This document shows positions 25,614 through 36,297 of a stretch of 64,000 nucleotides of DNA, in pieces. Made by a program: the position numbers and the translations under genes. This stretch comes from Gillisella vitis (GTDB taxonomy: Bacteria; Pseudomonadota; Alphaproteobacteria; Rhizobiales; Rhizobiaceae), in contig NZ_JACHLU010000013.1 in assembly GCF_014204625.1 (NCBI RefSeq), positions 63,098 through 127,097 of the forward strand, read 5' to 3'. Every line of letters starts with the position of its first letter. Position 1 is the first letter of the stretch. A model generated the notes under the pieces. That model was not told the origin of the DNA. It ran no database searches and saw only the letters and a list, made by a program, of their open reading frames with translations.

Positions 25614-27752
25614 TTACGTGTTGCGCAACCGTCCCTGCATCAGATCGATAACGGCGCGGGCGGCTTCGAGCACATTGGTGCCGGGGCCAAACACGGCAGC
25701 CACGCCGTGGTCCAGCAAGAACTGATAATCCTGCCGTGGAATGACGCCGCCCACCACAACGATGATATTGTCTGCGCCCTTGGCCTTCAGCGCTGCCACC
25801 AATTGCGGCGCAAGGGTTTTGTGGCCCGCCGCCAGCGATGACATGCCCACCACATGCACCTTTTGGGCAATGGCCAGATCGGCAGCTTCCGTGGGTGTCT
25901 GGAACAGCGGTCCTGCAAGAACCTCAAACCCCAGATCACCAAAGGCAGACGAAATCACCTTGGCACCGCGATCGTGCCCATCCTGACCCAGCTTGGCCAC
26001 CATGATTTTCGGCTTTGTGCCCAATACCGTGCCAAACTCCGATAACCGGCTGACAATCATCTGATATTCGGGATCATCGTGATAACTATCACCATAAACC
26101 TTCGATACCACCTTTGGCACCGCCGAATGGTCGCCAAACACAGACCGCATGGCATCCGATATTTCGCCAACGGTGGCACGGGCACGGGCGGCATCAACAG
26201 CCGCCGCCAAGAGATTGCCTTCTCCACTTTGGGCTACACGGGTCAGTTCTGCCAGTGTCTTTTCGACGGCTTTGGCATCACGGCGGCGCTTGGTGTCTTC
26301 CAGCCGCTTGATCTGACTAATGCGCACCACTGCATTGTCAATATCGAGAATATCAATCTGGTCTTCAGTTTCCAGCCGGTATTTATTAACGCCGACAATG
26401 ACCTCTTCGCCGCGATCCACTGCGGCCTGACGGCGGGTGGCGGCTTCTTCGATCAGCCGTTTGGGCAGGCCATCATCCACGGCTTTGGTCATGCCGCCGA
26501 GGCTTTCCACCTCTTCTATCAGCGCCCAGGCGGCGTCTGCCAGTTCCTTGGTCAGGCTCTCGACATAGTAGGAACCCGCCAAGGGATCGACCACTTTGGT
26601 GACGCCGGTTTCATGTTGCAAGATCAATTGGGTGTTGCGGGCAATGCGAGCCGAAAACTCGGTGGGCAGCGCAATGGCCTCATCAAAAGAATTGGTGTGC
26701 AGCGATTGCGTGCCGCCCAGCACCGCCGACATCGCCTCAAAAGCGGTGCGAACAATGTTGTTATAAGGATCTTGCTCGGCAAGCGACACGCCAGAGGTTT
26801 GACAGTGGGTGCGCAGCATCAGGCTGGACGGCTTTTTCGGCGAAAACTCCTGCATGATCCGCGTCCACAGCAGACGGGCAGCGCGCAGTTTGGCGGCTTC
26901 CATGAAGAAATTCATGCCAATGGCAAAGAAAAATGACAATCGCCCGGCAAATTCATCAACATCCAGCCCTTTGGCCAGCGCTGCACGCACATATTCGCGC
27001 CCATCGGCCAGCGTAAACGCCAGCTCCTGCACCAAGGTGGCCCCGGCTTCCTGCATATGATAGCCGGATATGGAAATCGAATTGAATTTTGGCATTTCCT
27101 TTGCGGTATATTCGATAATATCGGCGACGATCCGCATCGAGGCTTCCGGCGGATAGATATAGGTGTTGCGCACCATGAATTCTTTAAGAATATCGTTCTG
27201 AATGGTGCCAGAGAGTTTATCGCGCGACACGCCCTGTTCTTCACCTGCGACAATGAAATTGGCGAGAATCGGAATGACGGCCCCGTTCATGGTCATCGAC
27301 ACCGACATATCATCCAGCGGAATGCCATCGAACAGGATTTTCATATCCTCGACGCTGTCAATCGCCACACCCGCCTTGCCAACATCGCCCTCGACGCGCG
27401 GATGATCGCTATCGTAGCCGCGATGGGTGGCAAGATCGAAAGCCACCGACAGGCCTTTTTGCCCGGCGGCCAGATTGCGCTTGTAAAAGGTGTTGGAAGC
27501 TTCAGCCGTGGAAAAGCCCGCATATTGGCGGATGGTCCATGGCCGTCCGGCATACATGGTCGCACGCGGACCCCGCGGAAACGGCGCAAAGCCGGGAAGC
27601 GTGCCAAGGTGATCGACGCCTTGCAGATCCTCTTGCGTATAGAGTGGTTTGACGGCAATGCCTTCCGGCGTCTGCCAGGTCAGCGTATCAGGCGAGGCTT
27701 TAAGCTCTTTTTCTGCCAGCGCTTCCCAATCCTTGACGGTCTTCTCGGTCAT
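25614..27752 (-). CDS. scpA: Methylmalonyl-CoA mutase
   Basis: A 712-residue adenosylcobalamin enzyme (called bhbA in some rhizobia) that converts methylmalonyl-CoA to succinyl-CoA. The N-terminal substrate-binding barrel includes [24 protein letters not shown] and the C-terminal cobalamin domain has the DGHDRG base-off motif (DxHxxG). It is a single-chain form, not the split alpha/beta type. GGGGAGG precedes the ATG at 27752, 25 nt after the pccA stop. It is the last step of the propionate operon. I see no epimerase in the window and no cobalamin riboswitch. Confidence 0.95.
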   Translation of the reverse strand: MTEKTVKDWEALAEKELKASPDTLTWQTPEGIAVKPLYTQEDLQGVDHLGTLPGFAPFPRGPRATMYAGRPWTIRQYAGFSTAEASNTFYKRNLAAGQKGLSVAFDLATHRGYDSDHPRVEGDVGKAGVAIDSVEDMKILFDGIPLDDMSVSMTMNGAVIPILANFIVAGEEQGVSRDKLSGTIQNDILKEFMVRNTYIYPPEASMRIVADIIEYTAKEMPKFNSISISGYHMQEAGATLVQELAFTLADGREYVRAALAKGLDVDEFAGRLSFFFAIGMNFFMEAAKLRAARLLWTRIMQEFSPKKPSSLMLRTHCQTSGVSLAEQDPYNNIVRTAFEAMSAVLGGTQSLHTNSFDEAIALPTEFSARIARNTQLILQHETGVTKVVDPLAGSYYVESLTKELADAAWALIEEVESLGGMTKAVDDGLPKRLIEEAATRRQAAVDRGEEVIVGVNKYRLETEDQIDILDIDNAVVRISQIKRLEDTKRRRDAKAVEKTLAELTRVAQSGEGNLLAAAVDAARARATVGEISDAMRSVFGDHSAVPKVVSKVYGDSYHDDPEYQMIVSRLSEFGTVLGTKPKIMVAKLGQDGHDRGAKVISSAFGDLGFEVLAGPLFQTPTEAADLAIAQKVHVVGMSSLAAGHKTLAPQLVAALKAKGADNIIVVVGGVIPRQDYQFLLDHGVAAVFGPGTNVLEAARAVIDLMQGRLRNT

Positions 27753-27777
27753 TGGTTGGCCTCCCCCGCCATGTTTC

Positions 27778-29775
27778 TTATTCAAATTCCATAATCAGCT
27801 CGTCCACCGCCAGGCTTTGGCCCGCCTTGGCAACCAGCTTTTTCACCACGCCCCGGCGTTCGGCTTTCAGGATGTTTTCCATCTTCATTGCTTCCACCGT
27901 CGCCAGCGGTTGGCCCGCCTCCACGGTTTCACCCTCGCTCACAGCAATGCCGGTGACCACGCCGGGCATAGGGCAAAGCAGCATTTTCGAGGTGTCCGGC
28001 GGCAGTTTTTCCGGCATCAAGGCGGCCAATTGCGCCACGCGATTGCTGCGCACATGGGCTGTCACATCCATGCCGCGCCAGCGAAGTCGAATGGAGGGGC
28101 CTTTCAGATCGATCTTGACGTTGAGGGTCTGACCACCAAGGGCGAATTTCGCCAGCGTTTCGCCGGGCTTCCAATCGCCGCTGATCGGGAAAACATCGCC
28201 TTCCTCAAACATCACCGCAGTCGATTCATCGGACACCACCAGCGGATAGGTTTTGCGGCCCAACATCACCACCCAATCGCTGCCGATTTTGCGGGTATGA
28301 TTGCCGATCGTACCGGAAATCTGGCTGGCGCGGCGCTCGCGCTTTTGATGCACAAGGGCGGCAATGGCCGCCAGCACCTTGGCATCCGCAGCCGTTGGCT
28401 CCACACCGGAAAAACCTTCCGGGAATTCCTCGGCAATAAAGGCCGTGGTGATTTTGCCAGAGCGAAAACGTGGATGCTGCATAACGGCCGACAGGAACGG
28501 CAGGTTATGGCCAATGCCTTCCACCTCAAACCCATCCAGCGCCGCACTCATGGCATCAATGGCGGTGAGGCGATCCGGCCCCCAGGTGCAAAGCTTGGCG
28601 ACCATGGGGTCGTAATACATCGAGATTTCGCCGCCCTCAAACACGCCGGTATCGTTGCGCACCAGCGTGCCGCTGGCCGCCACACCTTCCGTAGGCGGAC
28701 GATAACGGGTCAGCCGTCCAATCGAGGGCAGGAAATTGCGGTAAGGGTCTTCGGCATAAAGGCGGCTCTCAATAGCCCAGCCGTTCAGCACCACATCATC
28801 CTGCGCAAAGGCCAGCTTCTCGCCTGCGGCCACGCGGATCATCTGTTCCACCAGATCCAACCCGGTGATCAGCTCGGTGACCGGATGTTCCACCTGCAAA
28901 CGGGTGTTCATTTCCAGAAAATAGAAATTACGATTGCCATCGACAATGAATTCCACCGTACCGGCTGAATGATAGCCAACAGCCTTGGACAGCGCCACGG
29001 CCTGCTCGCCCATGGCTTTGCGCGTAGCTTCATCCAGAAACGGCGATGGTGCTTCCTCAATCACTTTCTGATTGCGCCGCTGGATCGAGCATTCGCGCTC
29101 GCCCAAATACAGCACGGTGCCGTGCTTGTCGCCCAACACCTGAATTTCGATATGGCGCGGCTCGGTGACGAATTTTTCGATAAAAATCCGATCATCACCA
29201 AAGGAATTCATCGCCTCATTTTTCGACGATTGAAACCCTTCGCGGGCCTCGGCCTCATTCCAGGCAATGCGCATGCCCTTGCCGCCGCCGCCAGCCGAGG
29301 CCTTGATCATCACCGGATAGCCGATTTCGCCTGCAATTTTCACCGCTTCATCGGCATCGGCAATCAGGCCCATATGGCCGGGCACGGTGGACACACCCGC
29401 TTCCGCCGCCAGTTTCTTGGAGGTGATCTTGTCGCCCATGGCCTGAATGGCCCCAACCGGCGGGCCAATGAAAATCACGCCCGCCTTGTCCAGCGCCTCG
29501 GCAAAAGCAGCATTTTCCGACAAAAAACCGTAGCCGGGATGCACCGCATCCGCCCCGGTCTTCCTGATCGCATCGAGAATTTTATCAATGACGATATAAG
29601 ACTGATTGGAGGGCGACGGCCCAATATGCACCGCCTCATCTGCCATTTTCACATGCAATGCATTGGCATCAGCATCGGAATAAACCGCAACCGTGGCAAT
29701 GCCGAGCTTCTTCGCGGTTTTGATCACCCGGCAGGCGATTTCTCCACGATTGGCGATGAGGATTTTGGTGATCAT
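27778..29775 (-). CDS. pccA: Propionyl-CoA carboxylase alpha (biotin) subunit
   Basis: A 665-residue subunit with biotin carboxylase (about 1-450: ATP-grasp motif [26 protein letters not shown]), a BT linker domain, and a C-terminal biotinyl domain with EAMKMEN, where Lys near 631 carries biotin. It carboxylates biotin with bicarbonate and ATP for propionyl-CoA carboxylation by PccB. It starts 4 nt after the small hypothetical gene and is followed by the mutase. Confidence 0.95.
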   Translation of the reverse strand: MITKILIANRGEIACRVIKTAKKLGIATVAVYSDADANALHVKMADEAVHIGPSPSNQSYIVIDKILDAIRKTGADAVHPGYGFLSENAAFAEALDKAGVIFIGPPVGAIQAMGDKITSKKLAAEAGVSTVPGHMGLIADADEAVKIAGEIGYPVMIKASAGGGGKGMRIAWNEAEAREGFQSSKNEAMNSFGDDRIFIEKFVTEPRHIEIQVLGDKHGTVLYLGERECSIQRRNQKVIEEAPSPFLDEATRKAMGEQAVALSKAVGYHSAGTVEFIVDGNRNFYFLEMNTRLQVEHPVTELITGLDLVEQMIRVAAGEKLAFAQDDVVLNGWAIESRLYAEDPYRNFLPSIGRLTRYRPPTEGVAASGTLVRNDTGVFEGGEISMYYDPMVAKLCTWGPDRLTAIDAMSAALDGFEVEGIGHNLPFLSAVMQHPRFRSGKITTAFIAEEFPEGFSGVEPTAADAKVLAAIAALVHQKRERRASQISGTIGNHTRKIGSDWVVMLGRKTYPLVVSDESTAVMFEEGDVFPISGDWKPGETLAKFALGGQTLNVKIDLKGPSIRLRWRGMDVTAHVRSNRVAQLAALMPEKLPPDTSKMLLCPMPGVVTGIAVSEGETVEAGQPLATVEAMKMENILKAERRGVVKKLVAKAGQSLAVDELIMEFE

Positions 29776-29779
29776 GGCA

Positions 29780-30157
29780 TCAGACTTCCATTATATCATC
29801 GAAGGATTGCGGAAAACTCTTGCGGGCCACGGCTTCATTGATTTTGAGCATGGCTTCATAGGAGGCGTTATCAAACGGGCGCTCGGCGGGCACCACTTCG
29901 CGGCCAAACAGGCGCGATAGGCGTCCGGCATCCAGATTGCCGCGCTCAAATGGCTCGGTGCCAAAATGATGCCAGAGTGCGTGCATGAAGGCGGCGTCGG
30001 CCAGACCTTCTTTGTTGTCGCTGGTGCGGTGGCGCGGGCGTTCGGTAATCGGGGCAACGCCATTGGGATTGGCGCGGCGGATGGTGAATTGCCAGCCCGT
30101 TCCGGTGAGGCCGGAGGGGAAACCCCGGTGTTTGGTCATGTCGGGCAGTTTGGCCAT
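29780..30157 (-). CDS. Conserved hypothetical protein of the propionate operon
   Basis: A 125-residue soluble, charged protein with no recognised domain or signal peptide. It lies 4 nt before pccA, and similar small proteins sit at this position in rhizobial propionyl-CoA carboxylase operons. The GTGWQFTIRRANPNGVAPITERPRHR segment is the most distinctive part. The function is unknown. Confidence 0.7.
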   Translation of the reverse strand: MAKLPDMTKHRGFPSGLTGTGWQFTIRRANPNGVAPITERPRHRTSDNKEGLADAAFMHALWHHFGTEPFERGNLDAGRLSRLFGREVVPAERPFDNASYEAMLKINEAVARKSFPQSFDDIMEV

Positions 30158-30251
30158 GGTCGTCTCCAGAATCGTGTCTTTTGGTTTTCTGCTGGCGCAG
30201 AGCCAGCAAGGTCCTGTACCCGTTTTCCCTCGGATACAGAACCTTTTCTGT

Positions 30252-31145
30252 TTATTTCAGCAAAGCATCCAGATCAGCGGCATCGTGACGCTCTGGCAGG
30301 AAGGTGCCCGGATCGCCGGAGGCCTTGTTGACCATCACACCGCGCTTGACGGCAGGGCGCTCGGCAATCTGCTTGGCCCAGCGCACAACATGCTCATATT
30401 CATGGGTGGAGAGGAATATGCCAGCGTCTGGATAGGATTGATCCAGCGCCAGACGGCCATACCAAGGCCAGATGGCCATATCGGCAATGGTATACTCACT
30501 GCCTGCAACAAACGCGTTGTTGGCAAGCTGGCGGTTCAGCACATCCAGCTGGCGCTTGGCTTCCATGGCAAAACGGTCAATGGCATATTGAATCTTGATC
30601 GGCGCATAGGCATAAAAATGGCCAAAACCGCCGCCAACAAAGGGAGCAGAACCCATCTGCCAAAACAGCCAGTTCAAGGCTTCTGCGCGGGCGCGGGCAT
30701 CCTTGGGCAGGAAAGCGCCAAACTTGTCGGCGAGATAAACGAGAATAGAGCCGGATTCAAACAGCCGCACCGGAGCGCCGCCGTCGGCTGGCTTATGATC
30801 CATCAAGGCCGGAATTTTCGAATTGGGGTTCACATCCACAAAGCCGGAGCCGAATTGCTCGCCCTTGCCGATGGTGATCAGCCATGCATCGTAATCGGCA
30901 TCTTTGTGGCCAGCGGCCAGCAATTCTTCCAGAAGAATGGTGACTTTCTGGCCATTGGGCGTGGCGAGAGAGTAAAGCTGGAGCGGATGCTTGCCAACCG
31001 GCAGTTCCTTTTCACTGGTCGGACCGGCGATAGGGCGGTTGATAGAGGCAAACGTGCCGCCATTGCCCTGTTCCCACGTCCACACCTTGGGCGGTTCATA
31101 GCCTGCGGGCAAATTGTTTTCCGGTGGAAATTTCGCATCAGTCAT
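30252..31145 (-). CDS. yghU: Glutathione S-transferase of the YghU type
   Basis: A 297-residue protein of the YghU/Nu-class GST family with disulfide-bond reductase activity using two glutathiones. It has a long N-terminal lead (YEPPKVWTWEQGNGGTFASINRP), a thioredoxin-like domain (LYSLATPNGQKVTILLEEL) and a helical C-terminal domain. Of two adjacent in-frame ATGs, 31145 is preferred because AGGAG is 6 nt upstream of it but touches the other. It lies between pccB and the rest of the propionate genes on the same strand. Confidence 0.88.
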   Translation of the reverse strand: MTDAKFPPENNLPAGYEPPKVWTWEQGNGGTFASINRPIAGPTSEKELPVGKHPLQLYSLATPNGQKVTILLEELLAAGHKDADYDAWLITIGKGEQFGSGFVDVNPNSKIPALMDHKPADGGAPVRLFESGSILVYLADKFGAFLPKDARARAEALNWLFWQMGSAPFVGGGFGHFYAYAPIKIQYAIDRFAMEAKRQLDVLNRQLANNAFVAGSEYTIADMAIWPWYGRLALDQSYPDAGIFLSTHEYEHVVRWAKQIAERPAVKRGVMVNKASGDPGTFLPERHDAADLDALLK

Positions 31146-31231
31146 AGTCATCTCCTGAGCAAGGCTGCGCGCACGATTGGGAGTGTCGTTGCGCAGTTGC
31201 GTTAAAGTGTGCCTGTTTAAAGTGGGCCAGA

Positions 31232-32764
31232 TTAAAGTGGTATCGTGTCGTGCTTTTTCCAATGCGTCGTCACCTGCTTATTGCGCAAGCTAGCAAAGGC
31301 ACGGGCAATACGCTTTCTGGACGAATGCGGCATGATGACTTCATCGATAAAGCCTCGCTCTGCCGCCACAAACGGATTGGCAAACCGCTCTTCATACTCC
31401 TTGGTGCGGGCGGCAATCTTCTCCGCATCGCCAAGTTCTGACCGATAGAGAATTTCGGTGGCACCCTTGGCACCCATCACCGCAATCTCAGCCGTGGGCC
31501 AGGCGTAATTGACATCGGCACCAATGTGTTTGGAGGCCATCACGTCATAGGCCCCGCCATAGGCTTTGCGGGTGATCAGCGTTACCATCGGCACCGTGGC
31601 TTCAGAGTAAGCAAACAGCAGCTTGGCCCCATGCTTGATCACGCCGCCATATTCCTGCGCCACACCCGGCAAAAAGCCCGGCACATCCACCAGAGTCAGA
31701 ATCGGAATGGAAAAGGCATCGCAAAAGCGCACAAACCGCGCTGCCTTGCGCGATGAATCAATATCCAGACATCCGGCCAGCACCATCGGCTGATTGGCCA
31801 CCACGCCCACCGTCTGGCCTTCCAGCCGGATAAAGCCGGTGATGATGTTTTTGGCAAAGGCTTCTTGCAGCTCAAAAAAATCGCCTTCGTCGGCGAGAGC
31901 AAAGATCAGCTCCTTCATGTCATAGGGCTTGTTGGAACTGTCGGGAATCAGCGTATCCAGCCGCATGTCGAGGCGGGCCGGATCATCAAAAAATGGCCGC
32001 ACCGGCGGCTTTTCGCGGTTGTTGAGCGGCAGAAAATCAAACAGCAGGCGCACATTTTCCAGCGCCTCGACATCATTGTCATAGGCCCCATCGGCGACAG
32101 ATGATTTTTTTGTATGGGTGCCAGCCCCGCCCAGTTCTTCGGCGGTGACGATCTCGTTGGTGACGGTTTTCACCACATCCGGCCCGGTGACGAACATGTA
32201 GGATGAATCCCGCACCATGAAGATGAAATCGGTCATGGCCGGAGAATAAACCGCACCACCGGCGCAAGGCCCCATGATCACCGAGATCTGCGGGATAACG
32301 CCAGAAACCTCGGCATTGCGGCGAAACACTTCGGCATAGCCCGCCAGCGATGCCACACCTTCCTGAATACGGGCACCGCCCGAATCGTTGATTCCGATTA
32401 CTGGCGCGCCAACGCGTGCGGCCATATCCATGATCTTGCAGATTTTCTGGGCGTGGGTTTCAGACAGGGAACCGCCCAGCACGGTAAAATCCTGAGAAAA
32501 CACATAGACCTGACGGCCATTGATGGTGCCCCAGCCGGTGACAACCCCATCGCCCGCCACCTTCTGGCCTTCCATGCCAAAATCGGTGCAGCGGTGGGTG
32601 ACATACATGTCATATTCTTCAAACGAGCCTTCATCCAGCAACACATCAATGCGCTCACGCGCCGTCAGCTTGCCCTTGGCGTGCTGAGCTGCGATTCGCT
32701 TGTCTCCACCGCCCAGCCGCGCCTGTACGCGCCGGCTTTCCAGCTGATCCAATATTGTAAGCAT
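31232..32764 (-). CDS. pccB: Propionyl-CoA carboxylase beta subunit
   Basis: A 510-residue carboxyltransferase of the crotonase fold. The N half has the [15 protein letters not shown] and [13 protein letters not shown] oxyanion-hole glycines, and the C half has [26 protein letters not shown]. It transfers CO2 from biotin to propionyl-CoA. GGGAGG precedes the ATG. It appears to be the first gene of the operon pccB-yghU-hyp-pccA-mutase; no regulator gene adjoins it. Confidence 0.95.
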   Translation of the reverse strand: MLTILDQLESRRVQARLGGGDKRIAAQHAKGKLTARERIDVLLDEGSFEEYDMYVTHRCTDFGMEGQKVAGDGVVTGWGTINGRQVYVFSQDFTVLGGSLSETHAQKICKIMDMAARVGAPVIGINDSGGARIQEGVASLAGYAEVFRRNAEVSGVIPQISVIMGPCAGGAVYSPAMTDFIFMVRDSSYMFVTGPDVVKTVTNEIVTAEELGGAGTHTKKSSVADGAYDNDVEALENVRLLFDFLPLNNREKPPVRPFFDDPARLDMRLDTLIPDSSNKPYDMKELIFALADEGDFFELQEAFAKNIITGFIRLEGQTVGVVANQPMVLAGCLDIDSSRKAARFVRFCDAFSIPILTLVDVPGFLPGVAQEYGGVIKHGAKLLFAYSEATVPMVTLITRKAYGGAYDVMASKHIGADVNYAWPTAEIAVMGAKGATEILYRSELGDAEKIAARTKEYEERFANPFVAAERGFIDEVIMPHSSRKRIARAFASLRNKQVTTHWKKHDTIPL

Positions 32765-32906
32765 GAGGCCTCCCGGTCATTACGCCCCGGAGATTTGCTC
32801 CAAATGATGGATTATGCAAGAAAAATCACCCATGACAGCATTAGACATTAGATAATCACAGACAAGTGCCTTCACATTTTCACGTGAAACAGGCATCGAT
32901 GCGACA

Positions 32907-33311
32907 TCAGGCCAGAAAGCGGCTGACGACCAGATAACCGGCAGCCGCAGACAGGCCGGTCAACACCGTGCCCCATGCCATATCCACCAGAGACAGCGAG
33001 AGTGTCCATACTTTCAGAGTGGCAAGATTGGTCATATCATAAGTGCCATAGGCGAACAGGCCCAGAAGGGCACCGCTGAGCAAAGCCGTCCAGACGCTGC
33101 CATTGTTCATGGCCGGTGCCACGGCAAAATAAACAATGCCCGCTATGTAAAATAGATAAAACAGGCCCGCCGCCGTAAAATTAGGCTGCTCCCGCATGAT
33201 CGACCCCATCTGCGACTTATAAAAGCCAATGGCCACCCGGCTTAACCAGAGATAATCCAGCGCGAAAAATACAAATGCTGTGCCGAGATAGGCAACTCCA
33301 TAGCGCACCAT
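32907..33311 (-). CDS. DUF2177 family membrane protein
   Basis: A 134-residue protein with four predicted membrane helices. The motifs FFALDYLWLSRVAIGFY and GLFAYGTYDMTNLATLK are typical of DUF2177. AAAGGAG precedes the ATG. DUF2177 genes often occur with ECF sigma factor regulons such as the one just upstream. It is on the same strand as chrR but 112 nt away. The function is unknown. Confidence 0.82.
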   Translation of the reverse strand: MVRYGVAYLGTAFVFFALDYLWLSRVAIGFYKSQMGSIMREQPNFTAAGLFYLFYIAGIVYFAVAPAMNNGSVWTALLSGALLGLFAYGTYDMTNLATLKVWTLSLSLVDMAWGTVLTGLSAAAGYLVVSRFLA

Positions 33312-33423
33312 GGATAATCTCCTTTAGAGTTTGCCCAAAAAAAGGAAACCCGGTTTTGCTGATCAGACAAACGAAAACAAAGGCATCGAGAGACTGTCTG
33401 GTTCAATATGAGCCTGACAGCCT

Positions 33424-34113
33424 CTAAATTCCGAGAAATGGCTGGACAAGCCGCAAGAGACGGCTTTTGAACCTGAGCGGTGCATCTGTCACGGCAAGAC
33501 AAATGCAATCTTCGCCTTTATCGGCAATCGGCTGGTGTTGCAGTGTTTCATCAGCCTCTTCCAGATCACCGCGGGCAAAGCGGGCATGACCATCATGATA
33601 ACTGCCCTTGAGCACCAATGTCAGTTCGCGTCCGCCGTGGCTGTGTTCCGGTACCGGCTTTCCGGCCGGAATGCGCAAAAGCCGCACGCTGGTTTCCCCA
33701 TCGGCTGTTTTGATGGGTATCTGATAGGCTCCACGCCCCAGCGGCTTCCAACGCAATTTGTCGGCATCGCTTCCGAGATAGGAGCGCAACGGCTCTGGCA
33801 AAACCGGCTCTGGCAAAACCGGCGAAGCCGCACGCACCGTCTTGCGTGCCGCAGGCTTTTGCGCCACCAAAAGGTCACTGGATGCATCAAGGCGTGCACG
33901 CATGGATTGCCACGACTGATCCGAACGATCGGGCGTTTCCACCTCCGCCATGTCCATCATGGCTCCTGCGGCCGCCTCAATCCGGGAAAGGCGGATGCGG
34001 CTTTGCGGACACAGTGCAAGATGGGTCGCCACGGCAATGCTCCAGCCTTCGGCAAGGCTGCCAGAGGCGTAATCCAGCAAAAGCTCGTCACTGATCTGGT
34101 GCTGAACAGTCAT
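33424..34113 (-). CDS. chrR: ChrR-type anti-sigma factor with cupin sensor, altered zinc ligand
   Basis: A 229-residue cytoplasmic anti-sigma factor paired with the sigma gene, which it overlaps by 4 nt. The N-terminal zinc anti-sigma domain has H5, H31 and C35, but position 38 is Ser in HLALCPQS, where the family has Cys. The C-terminal cupin has H157, H159, E163 and H193 and a CIC pair (C203, C205); these have the same spacing as H141, H143, E147, H177, C187 and C189 that I recall from Rhodobacter ChrR. It probably releases the sigma factor under singlet oxygen or peroxide stress. Confidence 0.85.
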   Translation of the reverse strand: MTVQHQISDELLLDYASGSLAEGWSIAVATHLALCPQSRIRLSRIEAAAGAMMDMAEVETPDRSDQSWQSMRARLDASSDLLVAQKPAARKTVRAASPVLPEPVLPEPLRSYLGSDADKLRWKPLGRGAYQIPIKTADGETSVRLLRIPAGKPVPEHSHGGRELTLVLKGSYHDGHARFARGDLEEADETLQHQPIADKGEDCICLAVTDAPLRFKSRLLRLVQPFLGI

Positions 34114-34694
34114 AGCCGCCCCTCCCCATTGCGCTCATCAAGCGGCTTGTCCTCAAGGGCTGCGCGCAATTTCGAAAAGGCCAGACGGATGCGCGACTTG
34201 ATCGTGCCAAGCGGCAGGTTGAATTCCTTGGCCAAGGCACTGTGGGGAATTTCATGAAAAAATGAGCGCTGCAACAACTCCAACTGCTCCTTGGGCAAGT
34301 CTCGCATGGCTTTATGAAGCCGCTCAGCCTCCTGGCGGCTTTCCATCTCCTGATCGGCGGGGGGCACATCATCTGCAACAAAGGCCGGATCATTGGGATC
34401 AAATTCCGGTCTTTTTTCTTTTCGATAGGCTGACACGCGCAAATTGCGCGCAATGGTAAAAATCCACGCCGAGACATTGCCCCGCGCCGGATCAAACAAA
34501 GCGGCCTTGTTCCAGACCACCATCATGGTTTCCTGCATCAACTCCTCTGCCGCCTGCATATCGCGTGATTGCCTTGCCATGTAAGCTTTGACGCGCGGAG
34601 CATAATGGCGAAACAGCGCTTCGAACGCTTCAACATCACGCTTTTCCCCAACAGCCGCCAACAGACGAGGCATATCCTCAGTTTCAACGTCCAT
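34110..34694 (-). CDS. rpoE: ECF sigma factor, RpoE (ChrR-partner) type
   Basis: A 194-residue sigma factor with region 2 (EALFRHYAPRVKAYMARQ through DPARGNVSAWIFTIARN) and region 4 (LPKEQLELLQRSFF, FNLPLGTIKSRIRLAFSKLR). It is the partner of the adjacent ChrR. Start choice is between ATG 34700 and ATG 34694; the latter is 6 nt from a weak ACGGG. A TGATCC/CGTA promoter of the kind such sigma factors recognise lies about 130 bp upstream, suggesting autoregulation. Confidence 0.9.
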   Translation of the reverse strand: MDVETEDMPRLLAAVGEKRDVEAFEALFRHYAPRVKAYMARQSRDMQAAEELMQETMMVVWNKAALFDPARGNVSAWIFTIARNLRVSAYRKEKRPEFDPNDPAFVADDVPPADQEMESRQEAERLHKAMRDLPKEQLELLQRSFFHEIPHSALAKEFNLPLGTIKSRIRLAFSKLRAALEDKPLDERNGEGRL

Positions 34695-34826
34695 AATCAT
34701 CCCGTTTGCGCCACATAGCACAGATTGAGCCTGTCCCAGATTGCGCCGTGGATGGCGCAAGAGCTGAGTTCGACCATTGTGGCATTCCAGAGCCGCTGTG
34801 GAAATGATTATTGTCATGGCCTCAAT

Positions 34827-34852
34827 TACGTATGCCCTGCTCTTCTGGATCA
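34827..34852 (-). promoter_or_regulatory. RpoE-type promoter of rpoE-chrR
   Basis: On the minus strand TGATCC (34847-34852) is followed after 16 nt by CGTA (34827-34830). This matches the ECF motif recalled for RpoE-ChrR sigma factors. Confidence 0.65.
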
Positions 34853-34877
34853 CACCGCGAAAAAAAATCCGCAACGG

Positions 34878-34903
34878 TAATCCATCTGGTGTTTGTGCAC
34901 GTA
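34878..34903 (+). promoter_or_regulatory. RpoE-type promoter of the FAD oxidoreductase operon
   Basis: TAATCC (34878-34883) is followed after 16 nt by CGTA (34900-34903). It is divergent from, and almost identical in layout to, the promoter of rpoE-chrR. Confidence 0.6.
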
Positions 34904-34938
34904 AATGCATTTGAAGAACACAAACGGAGCAACGCGGG

Positions 34939-36297
34939 ATGGATACGGGCATGGAAACTTTGCGCGGCGGCAACAGACGCCGTGTGGCTGTGATCGGTGC
35001 CGGGATTTCCGGCCTGTCTGCGGCATGGCTGCTGTCCTCAAAGCTGAACGTGACCGTGTTCGAGGCCGAAGCCCGACTGGGCGGCCATGCCAACACCGTC
35101 GATGTTGAAGGACCGAGGGGCAAAATTGCCGTCGACACCGGCTTCATCGTTTATAATGACCGCAATTACCCCAATCTTGTGGCACTGTTTGATCATCTTC
35201 AGGTGCCAAACCAGCCATCCAACATGTCATTTTCCGCCTCGCTGGATGGGGGAAGGTTCGAATATTCCGGCTCTGGTCTTTCGGGTCTGATCGGACAGAG
35301 AACCAATGCCCTGCGCCCGCGTTTCTGGCGGATGGTGTCAGACATCATGCGCTTTTATCGGCAGGCACCGGCGCTGTTGCAGCGTCAGGATCTCGCCACC
35401 ACCACCCTGGGCGATTATCTGGATCTGGAATCCTACAGCACGGCTTTCATCGAGGATCATCTACTGCCCATGGGGGCCGCCATCTGGTCAACAACGGCTG
35501 CCGACATGCGCGCCTATCCGCTTCATGCGTTCATTCGCTTCTTTATCAACCACGGACTGGTATCCCTGAAAGACCGGCCGCAATGGCGCACCGTAACCGG
35601 CGGCAGCCGCGAATATGTCCGCCGGTTGAGGGCTGCGACCAAAGCAGAGTTTCACAGCGATGATCCGGTTCTATCCGTTCAACGGGATGAATTCGGTGTC
35701 AAAATCACCACAACAAGCGGCCATCAGGATCGATTTGATGATGTGGTCATGGCCACCCATGCAGATCAGGCGCTGGCGCTTCTGACAGATGCCAGTGCGC
35801 AGGAGCGCAGCCTGCTGGGTGCTTTCGACTATACTGCCAATACCGCTGTGCTGCATTCCGACGTCAGGCTGATGCCAAAGCGCAAACGTGTCTGGGCCAG
35901 TTGGAATTATATCGGCGAAGATCGCCAATCCGGCGAGAATGCCCTGTGCGTCAGCTATTGGATGAACAAGTTACAAGGGCTGGATGAAAGCCTGCCGCTG
36001 TTTGTCACGCTCAATCCATCGCGGGTGATTGATCCCGGCAAAGTGCATCAGGTATTTGATTACAAGCATCCTTTGTTTGACACCAAAGCCATGGCCGCCC
36101 AACAGCAGCTCTGGCAGCTTCAGGGACAGCGAAACACCTGGTTCTGCGGGGCCTATTTTGGCAGCGGCTTCCATGAGGATGGTATTCAGTCCGGCCTGGC
36201 TTGCGCCGAACATCTGTCGGGTCTGCGCCGTCCGTGGTCAGTGGACAATGAATCGGGGCGGATTTTTCTGCAAAAACCGCTGATGGCTGCCCTATGA
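34939..36297 (+). CDS. FAD-dependent amine-oxidase-fold oxidoreductase (UfaD-like)
   Basis: A 452-residue flavoprotein with a Rossmann motif RVAVIGAGISGLSAAWLL (about 15-32) followed by FEAEARLGGHANT, and a C-terminal CGAYFGSGFHEDGIQSG that closes the FAD site. It belongs to a family found with fatty-acyl methyltransferases. In Rhodobacter an enzyme of this kind acts in methyl-branched/furan fatty acid formation under RpoE control; that role here is inferred. It overlaps the DUF1365 gene by 4 nt. An ATG at 34951 is an alternative start. Confidence 0.8.
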   Translation: MDTGMETLRGGNRRRVAVIGAGISGLSAAWLLSSKLNVTVFEAEARLGGHANTVDVEGPRGKIAVDTGFIVYNDRNYPNLVALFDHLQVPNQPSNMSFSASLDGGRFEYSGSGLSGLIGQRTNALRPRFWRMVSDIMRFYRQAPALLQRQDLATTTLGDYLDLESYSTAFIEDHLLPMGAAIWSTTAADMRAYPLHAFIRFFINHGLVSLKDRPQWRTVTGGSREYVRRLRAATKAEFHSDDPVLSVQRDEFGVKITTTSGHQDRFDDVVMATHADQALALLTDASAQERSLLGAFDYTANTAVLHSDVRLMPKRKRVWASWNYIGEDRQSGENALCVSYWMNKLQGLDESLPLFVTLNPSRVIDPGKVHQVFDYKHPLFDTKAMAAQQQLWQLQGQRNTWFCGAYFGSGFHEDGIQSGLACAEHLSGLRRPWSVDNESGRIFLQKPLMAAL

